Shown piece after piece: positions 33,363 to 42,323 of a stretch of 64,000 bases of DNA. The notes under the pieces are model-generated. The model did not search any database, was not told where the DNA came from, and saw only the letters and a list, made by a program, of their open reading frames with translations. A program made the translations under genes and the position numbers. The first letter of the stretch is position 1. The number at the start of each line of letters is the position of its first letter. The DNA is from Bacteroidota bacterium (GTDB lineage: Bacteria; Bacteroidota; Bacteroidia; B-17B0; Aurantibacillaceae), in the NCBI GenBank assembly GCA_021155905.1, contig JAJNBG010000003.1:110206-174205 (forward strand), written 5' to 3'.

Positions 33363-35792
33363 ATGTCGAAGCAAAATAATATAAAACAACAACCGGTAAA
33401 TTCACCTGATTCAAATTTTTACGATTCTTATATTAAAGGAAAAGAGCTTTATTATCTATTAGGTGCCGTTTTGTTGGGATGTTATATCATATTCCAGGAT
33501 TTCATCAACTTTAAAAAGATTTTTTTATTCAAGGATATTGGAAGTGATACAATCAATATGTTTCACCCGCTGTTGATTAATTTTTCTGAATACCTGAAAA
33601 CGGAAGGAATACCGGGTTGGTCATTTTCACAGGGAATGGGACAGAATATTTTTCCGTTGTGGTTAGGGGATTTCTTCTCCAATTTTATCATGTTGTTTGA
33701 TAAAAATAGTTTACCGAAGGTTATCGTATTTATGGAGATCCTAAAGATTTTTTTATGCGCTTTTATCTTTTTCAAATATTTAAAGGAATTAAAGGTTTCT
33801 GGATTTGCCTGCATGATCGGAGCATTGCTCTATTCGTTTACAGGCTATGTTATTTTAGGCGGTACCTGGATAATCTTTTCTACAGAAGCCGTATATGTTG
33901 CGGTTATGTTATTAGGATTTGAAAGATGGTTGAATAAAGACAAATGGTTTTTGTTTTTATTAGGAATTACTCTTTTAGGATTTTTGCAGCCTTTCTATTT
34001 ATTTACCTATACATTATTTTTAATTGGTTATATTTTAGTGAGATACCATGACGTGTATGATGGAAATTGGAACGGATTTATTGTATTTAGTTTAAAAACA
34101 GTTGGAATTGCCCTAATTGGTGTTGGAATAACAGCTTATCAATTATTACCGGATGTTTTGATGCTTTTGGAGAGTCCTAGGGTAGGAGGAGAGGCTGGTT
34201 TATCAGCACGATTAAAAGCCCAGCCAATCTTTGACCTCGCCGATGATGTATTGCGTTTTACAACAACTTTCAGGGCGTTTGGAAGTGACATGCTAGGCGT
34301 TGGCAGTAACTTTAGAGGCTGGCAAAATTATCTGGAGGCTCCGATACTTTATTGCGGTATTCTAAGTTTGGTTGCTTTTCCTCATGTTTTTAGTAGCCTC
34401 ACTAAGAAACAAAAATTATTTTATGGAGTTTTAACCGGAGTATTTGCTTTGCCGATATTATTTCCGTTTTTCCGTTACGCCTTTTGGGCTTTTTCAGGAG
34501 ATTATTTCAGAACATACTCATTGGTTGTAGTATTATTAATGATATTCTTTACCGTGAAGGCAATATCATTTATTGAACAAAAAGGCCAGATTAATAAAAT
34601 CACCTTGTTAGTGACAGGTTTATTTTTATTAATCCTATTATATACTCCGGCTACTCAATTTAAAGAGGCTGTGGATGATGGCCTGAGAAGTTTTGCGGCG
34701 TTCATGGTATTAGCGTACAGTGCCTTGCTGTTTTTATTATCAGGCACATCTTCTGTTAAGTACATAGCAAAGGTAGCTTTGTTTTTAGTTTGCTTTTTTG
34801 AGGTACTATATTTCTCAAATACCAGTATCAATAAGAGAGTTGCAATGTTTAAAACAGAGTTGACATCAAAAGTTGGTTATAATGATTATACGATTGAGGC
34901 TGTTGATTACCTGAAGAAATCAGACCCGTCTTTTTACAGGATCAACAAAGACTATAGCTCCGGACTTGCTATTCATTCAAGTATTAATGACGCAAAAGCG
35001 CAGGGTTTTTATGGAACGGCTTCTTATCATTCGTTTAACCAAAAAAACTATATTAAATTTTTAGGAGACCTGAATGTGATTGATGCAAAAGACGAAAATT
35101 CTACTCGTTGGGCTAAAGGACTGGGAGATAGGCCTGTTTTATTTTCCTTGGCAAGCGGAAAATACTGGTTATCGAAACGTCCGGATAACGCTCTTGCCAA
35201 TTTGGGTTTTGATTCTATTCATAAATTCGGAGATGTTAAGGTCTATAAAAATAAATTTGCCTTGCCTCTTGGATTTACTTATGATAAAATTGTTGGAGAA
35301 GATGAGCTCAAAAAGCTTTCGCCTTCTCAAAAAGACTTTTGTTTGCTAAGGGCTTGCGTCATTGGTAATGAGGATAAATCTATTTTTGCTGCTTTAAAAG
35401 TGTTTAATGTTGCGGATACGACCGCGCCCGTTACTTTTGATAACTACCTGGCATATGTGAATGATTTAAAGAAAGATAGTTTTACGATTTCTAAATTTTC
35501 AGAAAATAAAATTACCGGTTTCGTAAACGTAGCAGAAAATAAAGTTTTGTTTTTTTCTATTCCATTTGATGAAGGCTGGAGCGCCAAAGTGAATGGAGCT
35601 GATGCTAAATTATATCGGGTTAATGCCGGTTTAACCGGTTTATTGATTAATAAAGGAAAGAGCGATGTGGAGTTGAGCTTCGAGCCACGATTGAAAAATA
35701 AGGGAAAAATGATTTCCGGTATTTCTTTACTGATTTTATTTGGACTTTCTTTCTTTTCCTTTTTAAGGAAAAGAAAGAAAGTCACACAGTAA
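33363..35792 (+). CDS. YfhO family membrane protein
   Basis: The 809-residue protein begins with a cytoplasmic tail, then about twelve membrane helices (30-480). It has the YfhO signature blocks FKDIGSDTINMFHPLL and WSFSQGMGQNIFPLWLGDFFSN, and FRYAFWAFSGDYFRTYSL further on. A large extracytoplasmic domain (about 490-780) is closed by a last helix. In Firmicutes YfhO is a GT-C-like enzyme that transfers sugar from a polyprenyl carrier made by a CsbB/GtrB-type GT2. A GT2 of that build lies at 44317 in this window. It is 35 bases after the GT-C-like gene, probably the same mRNA. Confidence 0.85.
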   Translation: MSKQNNIKQQPVNSPDSNFYDSYIKGKELYYLLGAVLLGCYIIFQDFINFKKIFLFKDIGSDTINMFHPLLINFSEYLKTEGIPGWSFSQGMGQNIFPLWLGDFFSNFIMLFDKNSLPKVIVFMEILKIFLCAFIFFKYLKELKVSGFACMIGALLYSFTGYVILGGTWIIFSTEAVYVAVMLLGFERWLNKDKWFLFLLGITLLGFLQPFYLFTYTLFLIGYILVRYHDVYDGNWNGFIVFSLKTVGIALIGVGITAYQLLPDVLMLLESPRVGGEAGLSARLKAQPIFDLADDVLRFTTTFRAFGSDMLGVGSNFRGWQNYLEAPILYCGILSLVAFPHVFSSLTKKQKLFYGVLTGVFALPILFPFFRYAFWAFSGDYFRTYSLVVVLLMIFFTVKAISFIEQKGQINKITLLVTGLFLLILLYTPATQFKEAVDDGLRSFAAFMVLAYSALLFLLSGTSSVKYIAKVALFLVCFFEVLYFSNTSINKRVAMFKTELTSKVGYNDYTIEAVDYLKKSDPSFYRINKDYSSGLAIHSSINDAKAQGFYGTASYHSFNQKNYIKFLGDLNVIDAKDENSTRWAKGLGDRPVLFSLASGKYWLSKRPDNALANLGFDSIHKFGDVKVYKNKFALPLGFTYDKIVGEDELKKLSPSQKDFCLLRACVIGNEDKSIFAALKVFNVADTTAPVTFDNYLAYVNDLKKDSFTISKFSENKITGFVNVAENKVLFFSIPFDEGWSAKVNGADAKLYRVNAGLTGLLINKGKSDVELSFEPRLKNKGKMISGISLLILFGLSFFSFLRKRKKVTQ

Positions 35793-35820
35793 AAAAAGGG
35801 GATTAAACCCCTTTTTTTTT
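35793..35820. terminator. Bidirectional terminator between YfhO and the FkbM operon
   Basis: GGGG and CCCC with flanking A-run and T-run (AAAAAGGGGATTAAACCCCTTTTT) form a symmetrical hairpin with U-runs in both directions. It serves the YfhO operon on the plus strand and the nine-gene operon on the minus strand, whose last stop codon touches it. Confidence 0.85.
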
Positions 35821-36757
35821 AACTCAGTTTATTAATTTTCTCTTTATGTTTTTCAGGATGAAGGAAGAAGAAATTGGTTTCCATGGTTTCCTCTGTCACT
35901 TTTTCTATTGGAATTAGTTTGCCTTCATGAGAAGTGTAGCAATTATACCCGAATTGTTTAAAGAAAGCGACGATATCATTAGGGTGATAATTGAATTTAG
36001 CGGCCCATTTCCTCAGCATTTCTGTGAAAACAATTGGTTTGTATTTTTCAATGGTTTCTGCCCCACCTTTATATACCATGAATTCAGCACCTTCCACATC
36101 ACATTTAATAAAATCTAAATTTGCAATATTATTTTCTTTCACAAACTTATCAATCGTATTGGTCTGACATTCCAGCTTCGTCATATTTTCGCTCTCTGTG
36201 ATATTTGCTGCAGAAGAAGCTCCCGTAATGGTAGGAGAATAATAGAAAGTTAGAGTCTGAACTTTATCTGATAGAGCAACATTATTTAAAGTAATGTTTT
36301 TTGCCTGGTTCAGTTCTGTATTTCGTTTTACCTGGGCAAAGGTTTCAGGAATTGGCTCAAAAGAATAGATCTTAGCGCCAGGTAATTTTTTTGATAAATG
36401 ATTGGAATACCATCCGATGTTTGCGCCGATATCAAAGATCGTGTCACCTTCACTTACCAGTTTATAAAGCATTTCTGAATCTTCAAGCTCATATTGGTCA
36501 AAATTAAAGGTATCAACAGGAGTTACTCTTTTATCCAAAACGTCTACGTAAAATTTCACACCACCGGGATGCAAATCCGTTTTCCTCGACGTGAAGATTA
36601 CTTTCCCGTCTTCGATCTCTATTTTAGCGATTTCCGTATCTTTTAAATTTTCCGAAAAATCGAATAGAATTTTATGGAACTCGTGCATTTTTGTTACAAA
36701 ATCCACTTTTGAGAGTTTATTGTTTTTGAAGTCGGCCTTGGTATCTTTTATATTCAT
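35819..36757 (-). CDS. FkbM family methyltransferase
   Basis: The 312-residue protein has the SAM-binding motif I IFDIGANIGWYSNHL (Asp109-Gly116), followed by the acidic loop IYSFEPIPETFAQVKRN and the FkbM motif LDFIKCDVEGAEFMVYKG. FkbM enzymes O-methylate hydroxyl groups on sugars or polyketides; in glycan clusters they cap or modify a sugar. It is the last gene of the minus-strand operon, eight bases after the HAD gene. The N-terminal 100 residues are longer than the core domain and may carry substrate contacts. Confidence 0.9.
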   Translation of the reverse strand: MNIKDTKADFKNNKLSKVDFVTKMHEFHKILFDFSENLKDTEIAKIEIEDGKVIFTSRKTDLHPGGVKFYVDVLDKRVTPVDTFNFDQYELEDSEMLYKLVSEGDTIFDIGANIGWYSNHLSKKLPGAKIYSFEPIPETFAQVKRNTELNQAKNITLNNVALSDKVQTLTFYYSPTITGASSAANITESENMTKLECQTNTIDKFVKENNIANLDFIKCDVEGAEFMVYKGGAETIEKYKPIVFTEMLRKWAAKFNYHPNDIVAFFKQFGYNCYTSHEGKLIPIEKVTEETMETNFFFLHPEKHKEKINKLS

Positions 36758-36765
36758 CGTACTCG

Positions 36766-37407
36766 TTATTTAAAAATAGTTTCAAACTTAGTTAATAAAT
36801 CTTTATGTGTTGAAAAAACTTCATCTGCTTGTCGCAGGTCAGTTTTGGTTAATGTGGTTTCTAAGGCAAAACATTTACAGTTCGCTGCTTTCGCGGATTC
36901 AATCCCTAAAATAGCATTTTCTACTACAATACAATTTTTAGGACTCAGGTTCAATTTTGTGACCGCTTTTAAATAAGGCTCAGGATGAGGTTTGGTATGA
37001 GTTACATCATCAGCTGTTACCAAAGCGGTTACCTGGCTGGCTATTCCTGCATCCAAATGTTCTGTGATTCGTGCTCTGGATGCTCCGGTAACAATGGCCG
37101 TTGAAATGCCTTTTTGTTTTAGAAAAGCAAAAATAGTCAGCACATGATCATAAATTTTAAAGGTGTTATCCGTTTTATAGTTGTGTTCTTTTGCTTCGAC
37201 AACATCATTATTAATAGACGCATCTAAATTATATTTATCAATAAAATGCTGGGCAATTTGATACCGCCCCATTCCTTCTAATCGATAATATTCAGAAGCA
37301 TCCAATTGGAAACCATATGGTTTAAACGCTTTTTGCCAGGCAATGCAATTATCTTTCATGGTATCCCCAATCACTCCGTCAAAATCAAATATTACCGCTT
37401 TAATCAT
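36766..37407 (-). CDS. HAD family phosphatase or phosphomutase
   Basis: The 213-residue protein has HAD motif I FDFDGVIGD (nucleophile Asp8, acid/base Asp10), a four-helix cap (about 15-90), motif II TGASRAR and motif III lysine in HTKPHPEPYLKAV. Motif IV reads VVENAILGIESAKAANCKC. The usual second acid of motif IV is Asn here (ENA where beta-phosphoglucomutase has ED), so magnesium binding may be altered. The cap and lysine point to the beta-phosphoglucomutase/phosphoglycolate phosphatase group. In this operon it could remove phosphate from a sugar or three-carbon intermediate. Confidence 0.85.
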   Translation of the reverse strand: MIKAVIFDFDGVIGDTMKDNCIAWQKAFKPYGFQLDASEYYRLEGMGRYQIAQHFIDKYNLDASINNDVVEAKEHNYKTDNTFKIYDHVLTIFAFLKQKGISTAIVTGASRARITEHLDAGIASQVTALVTADDVTHTKPHPEPYLKAVTKLNLSPKNCIVVENAILGIESAKAANCKCFALETTLTKTDLRQADEVFSTHKDLLTKFETIFK

Positions 37408-37410
37408 ATT

Positions 37411-38442
37411 TTAAAACCGAATGTTGAGGTCGAGTTTATCGGACCATTTATTGAAATCAGCAGCAATAGCATCTGAAATTGGAATGCCCGTTTCCTGTCG
37501 TTTTTGTTTACTGATGTATTCAGGCTGCCCCGGAAACAATACATTATCACCATGGGTTTTCACCTGGTTTATAATGGCTGTTCCAACCATACGGATCGTG
37601 TCTTTTCCACCAAATCTGGCTGGATCAATGGCAATAACCAAAGAGCCAAGTTTTCTTTTCTTATCTAAATCCCGGTACATAGAAGTCATGTTTGGGCCGT
37701 AATTCATACCATTTAATGGGCCACATAACATGTCAATTAAAAAAGCCAGGGCATATCCTTTATAATCTGCCATTGGTTTTACTGCTATAATATCTTCAGC
37801 AATTTCTGAATCCTTGCCATCTTTATCAACTCCTAAGCCCAACGGAACTTTTGATTTTTCACGTTTCGCGTTCATCATATAATTCCACGGAACAATACTG
37901 GTGGCCATATCCAGGCAAATGGGCTCATCATTATTTTCGGTGGGAAATGCAATGGAAATAGGATTTGTGCCAAAAAAAGGTTTAATACCTCCATGAGGAA
38001 CAACCAGCGCGTCCGCATGCGTAAAAGCAATTCCAACCATACCGGCTTCTGTGATTTGCCTTGTATACAATCCGATTGCTCCGCAATGTGAAGAATTATG
38101 AACCCCAACTACCCCAACGCCGGCATCTTTTGCCAGTTCGATGGCGTGATTGGTTGCGTTCGTCATAATAACAATACCATGACCATCGTCACCGTCTAAT
38201 TGCCCTGTTCCGGCAGCAGTTTTAGTAAAGTTTAGTGCCGGTGTTTTATTAAGTGTTCCATTTTCAAATCTTCCAAGATAATGTGTCACTCTTGCTACTC
38301 CATGAGAATCTATTCCCCATAAGGAAGTTTTAGCGAGTGCATTGGCAATGATTTCAGCATCTTTGGAAGGCACGCCAATAGCTTGAAAGGCATCAGTGGC
38401 CCAGTTCAATATTTTTTTATGATCAATGAGTTGGTCCTGCAT
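37411..38442 (-). CDS. Ldh/malate dehydrogenase-type NAD(P)-dependent oxidoreductase
   Basis: The 343-residue protein belongs to the Ldh_2 family, whose fold differs from classical lactate dehydrogenase. Visible are the catalytic-region motif GIDSHGVARVTHYL (Ser46-His47), HNSSHCGAIGLYTRQITEAGMVGIAFTH, FGTNPISIAFP and a C-terminal GYALAFLIDMLCGPLNG. Members reduce 2-keto acids or imino acids: sulfopyruvate, ureidoglycolate, 2,3-diketogulonate and others. It is five bases downstream of the HpcH/HpaI aldolase gene, whose products or substrates are also 2-keto acids. Confidence 0.9.
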   Translation of the reverse strand: MQDQLIDHKKILNWATDAFQAIGVPSKDAEIIANALAKTSLWGIDSHGVARVTHYLGRFENGTLNKTPALNFTKTAAGTGQLDGDDGHGIVIMTNATNHAIELAKDAGVGVVGVHNSSHCGAIGLYTRQITEAGMVGIAFTHADALVVPHGGIKPFFGTNPISIAFPTENNDEPICLDMATSIVPWNYMMNAKREKSKVPLGLGVDKDGKDSEIAEDIIAVKPMADYKGYALAFLIDMLCGPLNGMNYGPNMTSMYRDLDKKRKLGSLVIAIDPARFGGKDTIRMVGTAIINQVKTHGDNVLFPGQPEYISKQKRQETGIPISDAIAADFNKWSDKLDLNIRF

Positions 38443-38447
38443 GAATT

Positions 38448-39215
38448 TTATTTTAGAAACGCATTGACTTCGGCTTTGCTTTTCTTTGCGAAATCAAAAA
38501 AGAGTTCAGTGTCAATTCTGTAATTCAGATATTTAACTCCCAATTCGCTCCAGTGTTTGATTCCCTCAGGGGTGTCTGTAAAGACACCTGTTTCAATCCC
38601 TTTTTTCTGACAGATATTAATTATTCTCGTAATTTCTTTTGCTACATCCGGATGCCAGATCTGTCCGGTTAATCCCATGGACTGGCTGAGGTCATACGGC
38701 CCAACAAAGATCACATCGATTCCTTCAACAGAACAGATCTCTTCAATATTTTTTGCCCCTTCAACACCTTCGATCTGAAGAATAATTATTGATTTGGCAT
38801 TAGCTTCTAAAATATATTCTTCTTTTGGAATGTTTGAAAATTCAGAAGCTCTTACAAATCTGCATAAACCTCTTTCTCCCATGGGGTGAAATTTCGAAAA
38901 TTCAATGGCTCGTTGAGCATCTTCTTTCGTTTTGATGTGCGGGATCTGTAAACCACCGATCCCAAGATCCAAAAGCCATTTAATGTAGGTTTCATTGACT
39001 CCGGGAATTCTGGCGATCAATTTTAAACCTTTGTTTTCAGCAGCTAATATCAGAGGATAAACCTCGTTCATGTTTACCGCACCACCATGTTCCAGATCTA
39101 TGACACCAAAATCATAACCTGCCATGGCAAGCATTTCAACGATTTCCGGTTTCGCTATTCTTACAAAAGGTCCAATGAGATTGGTCTTCGATTGTAACCA
39201 CGCATTTTTCTCCAT
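38448..39215 (-). CDS. HpcH/HpaI family aldolase
   Basis: The 255-residue protein is a class II pyruvate-type aldolase. The conserved catalytic set is visible: VIDLEHG (Asp40, Glu42, His43), LIARIPG (Arg69), LQIEGVEGA (metal-binding Glu149) and FVGPYDLS (metal-binding Asp175). Family members cleave or form 4-hydroxy-2-keto acids from pyruvate or related enolates and an aldehyde. In a surface-sugar operon it could join a short keto acid to an aldehyde sugar, or supply one. It starts one base after the ThDP gene stop. Confidence 0.88.
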   Translation of the reverse strand: MEKNAWLQSKTNLIGPFVRIAKPEIVEMLAMAGYDFGVIDLEHGGAVNMNEVYPLILAAENKGLKLIARIPGVNETYIKWLLDLGIGGLQIPHIKTKEDAQRAIEFSKFHPMGERGLCRFVRASEFSNIPKEEYILEANAKSIIILQIEGVEGAKNIEEICSVEGIDVIFVGPYDLSQSMGLTGQIWHPDVAKEITRIINICQKKGIETGVFTDTPEGIKHWSELGVKYLNYRIDTELFFDFAKKSKAEVNAFLK

Positions 39216-39216
39216 C

Positions 39217-41031
39217 TTAATTTTTTATTTGTAATGATTTTGGATGAACAGGAATGATCATGTCTTTCTGCAATTCTTCACGTGTCAGGAATGGCGAAAG
39301 ATCCTCCAAAGGAGGAGAAACCAATGTACCATCCGGATTAATATTGAAAGAAGTTTTAGGTGCCAACAACTGCATAGAGTGAATGAACACCTCGCACAAA
39401 ACAGGACCATCTTCATTCAGCACTTTAGGAATGATCGTTTTGGATTCTTCTAATGAATTTATTTTAAACGTTTTAAATCCAAAAGCTTCACCGATCTTTG
39501 AAAAATCAGGACAACTCACACCGCTATCAGCTCCCGAACCTGAGAATTTTTTACCGAATAAATTGTTTTGAGTATGCTTAATGGTCAGGTAACCGTCGTT
39601 AATATACACGAATAATTTAACTGGTAGTTTATGATGAATAATAGTCTGCATCTCCTGCAGGTTCATCATCATGGAACCATCTCCGTTTAATAAAATCACT
39701 CTTTGTTTATCCGCAGCTAAAGATGCGCCAATGGCGCCTGGCAAACCAAAGCCCATTTCGCCTAAACCGGTAGAAGTTACGATTCGTTGCTGATCTTTTA
39801 ATTTCAATGTTTGATGTGTACAGGTTAAGGCAGTACCCATATCAGTAACAACGATTTCATTTGGAGAAAAATGCGAATTCAATTCCTTCATGAACTGGTA
39901 CGAATTTAAAAAACCATCCTGCTCCTTATGCAAGCCATCCGGTTCTACAAATGGATATTTTTTCTTCCAGTTATCACAGGTATTTTTCCAGTCAGTGAAA
40001 TTTTCTTTTGCAGGAGCATTGACCTCATTCAATAATGATTCAATAAAGTTTTTAGCATGCGCTTCTACCAATATAAAAGACGGATCCTGGGAAAATTTAG
40101 CTAATTCCGTTGGATCAATATCAACAATTACTTTTTTCGCGTCTCTTCCAAATTCTTTCAGGTCATAACCAACCTGTGGGATTGCCATCCTGGTTCCAAT
40201 GGTTATGATCAAATCGGCATTTTGCACTACAAAGTTCGCACAGCGTTGCCCATAAGTACCTTCTCTGCCATAGTTTAAAGGGTGTTCAGAGGAGATCACA
40301 TCGAGTCCGTTCCAGGTTGTTAAAAAAGGTACATTGAATTTATCTACCAGTTTATTCAACAAGTGTTCTGCACCTCCAAGGCGAATGCCGTTTCCGAAAA
40401 TGAATAATGGCTTTTTTGAAGATTTCAGTAATTCATTGATTTGAGGAATGAACTTTGAGAATGAGTTTGTATTTTCTTTTTCAGGAATATAAGCCTCCAA
40501 CTCTTCCGGATTGATTTGCGCTGCTAAAATATCTGTTGGAATATCTATCCACGATGGGCCAGGTCTTCCTGATTCTGCAATATGTATTGCTTTCTGGAAT
40601 TCATATTTTACACGTTTTGGATCTGTGATCAAAACAGCATACTTGGTAATGTTACTGACAGTTTTACAAATGTCAAATCCTTGTACTCCCCACATTCTCA
40701 AATCTTTGTGTTCCTGAATGAATTGAGATTTTTCCTGGCCTGAAATAATTAATACAGGAATGGAATCAGCCCAGGCATCCAATGCCCCTGTAATCGCGTT
40801 TGTTGCAGCGCCTCCGGAAGTAGTGATCATCACGCCTAATCTCCCACAGATACGCTTATAGGCTAAAGAAGCCAGTACACCGCTTTGTTCCTGGTGTGGA
40901 TGAACGGGCACAAGATTAGGATTGTCAATAATGGAGTTCAGTAAATGGATATTCCCCGCTCCGGAAATAGAAAAAATATGTTTCATATTATTTTCTACAA
41001 ACAGTTGCGCGATGTAATCTGATACTTTCAT
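39217..41031 (-). CDS. Acetolactate-synthase-like thiamine diphosphate enzyme
   Basis: The 604-residue protein has the three domains of the acetohydroxyacid synthase group. The cofactor-activating Glu48 lies in VHPHQEQSGVLASLAYKR. The central domain covers about 190-340 (PLFIFGNGIRLGGAEHLL). The ThDP/magnesium motif is GDG at 450-452 with Asn-Asp at 478-479. No biosynthetic ilv genes are nearby, and it sits in a sugar operon opposite rfbF-G-H. In Yersinia the related YerE adds a two-carbon unit from pyruvate to CDP-4-keto-3,6-dideoxyglucose. That precedent fits here, but the actual donor and acceptor are inferred, not seen. Confidence 0.88.
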   Translation of the reverse strand: MKVSDYIAQLFVENNMKHIFSISGAGNIHLLNSIIDNPNLVPVHPHQEQSGVLASLAYKRICGRLGVMITTSGGAATNAITGALDAWADSIPVLIISGQEKSQFIQEHKDLRMWGVQGFDICKTVSNITKYAVLITDPKRVKYEFQKAIHIAESGRPGPSWIDIPTDILAAQINPEELEAYIPEKENTNSFSKFIPQINELLKSSKKPLFIFGNGIRLGGAEHLLNKLVDKFNVPFLTTWNGLDVISSEHPLNYGREGTYGQRCANFVVQNADLIITIGTRMAIPQVGYDLKEFGRDAKKVIVDIDPTELAKFSQDPSFILVEAHAKNFIESLLNEVNAPAKENFTDWKNTCDNWKKKYPFVEPDGLHKEQDGFLNSYQFMKELNSHFSPNEIVVTDMGTALTCTHQTLKLKDQQRIVTSTGLGEMGFGLPGAIGASLAADKQRVILLNGDGSMMMNLQEMQTIIHHKLPVKLFVYINDGYLTIKHTQNNLFGKKFSGSGADSGVSCPDFSKIGEAFGFKTFKINSLEESKTIIPKVLNEDGPVLCEVFIHSMQLLAPKTSFNINPDGTLVSPPLEDLSPFLTREELQKDMIIPVHPKSLQIKN

Positions 41032-41051
41032 AAGTATAAATAGAGTTGTTA

Positions 41052-41783
41052 TTATTTGATTTTATTAAAAACAAGGAACTGAAAATTCTGGTTTTCAATT
41101 TCTTCATTTTTCAGCGGATTGTTACTCATTAAAATAGCTTCGCCGGTATCAATTACTTTTTTGGATTTCATTTTAATGGTTGAGCAGATAGGAACGATCA
41201 TCATTGTGTTTGCTGAAGCTTCCGGTTTTTTATCCATTAACTTTATTTCAATGTTCCTGAATTTCCAGCTTCCATAATCTTTTTCTTCAAAAGGAAGGAA
41301 ATCATATAAATGAAAATCAGTGGAATATTCGTTAGTTTTTTCGTAACCGCTGTTTTGTCTGCCATAAGCATCATGCATACGAACCAGGTCACCTTTCATT
41401 GGAGGAGTTTCAATTTCCATGATAAAAGAACCTTCTTCAGCAGTTGCCATTGAAGAGTGAAATACACAGGGTTCCAATACAACTGCTTCCAGTGTTTTTA
41501 ACTGATATTTGTCATCAATCGTTGTGCATTGAACAGCACCATCCAATACAATCAAAGAAGTTCTTTTTTTTGCATGGCAATGAAGTGAAGTAGCATTGTT
41601 TTTTTTAATGAATAAAAACCAAATAGCCACTTTTTCATTTTGAAACCATAAATATTCATAGCCCCATGGTTTGTTAACCACAATGTTCTTATAATCAAAG
41701 GTATTGGCAAAATCAGAAGATTCTACTTTGAGCCTTGACAGGTTTTCGTAATCGTTTAAAGATGGATAAACTTTATAGATCAT
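41052..41783 (-). CDS. Cupin-fold protein of the sugar operon
   Basis: The 243-residue protein shows one clear cupin: KPWGYEYLWFQNE, then the metal motif LHCHAKKRTSLIVLDG (His68, His70) and the second motif LEPCVFHSSM. After it comes a distinctive ETPPMKGDLVRMHDAYGR and a less conserved second half that may be another, degenerate cupin barrel. The KPWGYE start is reminiscent of mannose-6-phosphate isomerase-type cupins, which suggests sugar isomerisation, but epimerase or lyase chemistry is equally possible. It is 20 bases upstream of the ThDP gene and one base after the DJ-1 gene. Confidence 0.78.
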   Translation of the reverse strand: MIYKVYPSLNDYENLSRLKVESSDFANTFDYKNIVVNKPWGYEYLWFQNEKVAIWFLFIKKNNATSLHCHAKKRTSLIVLDGAVQCTTIDDKYQLKTLEAVVLEPCVFHSSMATAEEGSFIMEIETPPMKGDLVRMHDAYGRQNSGYEKTNEYSTDFHLYDFLPFEEKDYGSWKFRNIEIKLMDKKPEASANTMMIVPICSTIKMKSKKVIDTGEAILMSNNPLKNEEIENQNFQFLVFNKIK

Positions 41784-41784
41784 T

Positions 41785-42306
41785 TTACTTATTGATAGCG
41801 TAGTATGCCTTTAAGGTTTCTTTTATCCAAACGGCATTATCTCTGAAATGAGGTGCTGTAACAATGTTCCCATCAGTAATAACAGGAACATTATGATAAA
41901 TGGCCCCGGCGTTTATTAAATCATCTTTGCACCCAACATAAGTAGTCATGTTTTTTCCTTTGACAATCCCTGCTGAGATCAATACCCATGGCCCGTGACA
42001 AACAGATGCGATAATTTTATTAGCTCTGTTCATCTCTTTGATGAAATTCAATAATTCAGGTATTTGCCTTAACCTGTCAGGGGATTCCAAACCACCCGGA
42101 ACGATTAACATGTCATAATCGCTAACATTTAACTTTTTGATATCAACGTTTACTTTAATTGGTAAACCATGTTTGGCAACAATATCCACGGCTCCATTGG
42201 ACGCTACGTCAACTGTAAAATCATCTTCCTGTAAACGGTAATAAGGGTATGCAAATTCTGTGTCCTCAACTGCGGGACCAACAACGATAACTGCTTTTTT
42301 TAACAT
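41785..42306 (-). CDS. DJ-1/PfpI family protein
   Basis: The 173-residue protein has the DJ-1/PfpI nucleophile elbow ASVCHGPWVLISAG (Cys103, His104) with a supporting glutamate near the N-terminus (VEDTEF, Glu14). Family members act as glyoxalase III, deglycases or proteases, and several process small 2-oxo aldehydes. Finding one in a surface-sugar operon is uncommon. It may act on a reactive aldehyde produced by the neighbouring aldolase or ThDP enzyme. The gap to the nucleotidyltransferase gene upstream is 17 bases. Confidence 0.85.
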   Translation of the reverse strand: MLKKAVIVVGPAVEDTEFAYPYYRLQEDDFTVDVASNGAVDIVAKHGLPIKVNVDIKKLNVSDYDMLIVPGGLESPDRLRQIPELLNFIKEMNRANKIIASVCHGPWVLISAGIVKGKNMTTYVGCKDDLINAGAIYHNVPVITDGNIVTAPHFRDNAVWIKETLKAYYAINK

Positions 42307-42323
42307 GTTTTTATTTTAATGGA

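Noticed and set aside
39217..41031. ThDP enzyme as the biosynthetic acetolactate synthase (ilvB)
   Set aside because: No ilvN, ilvC or ilvD neighbours; it is packed within a sugar operon between a cupin and an aldolase gene.
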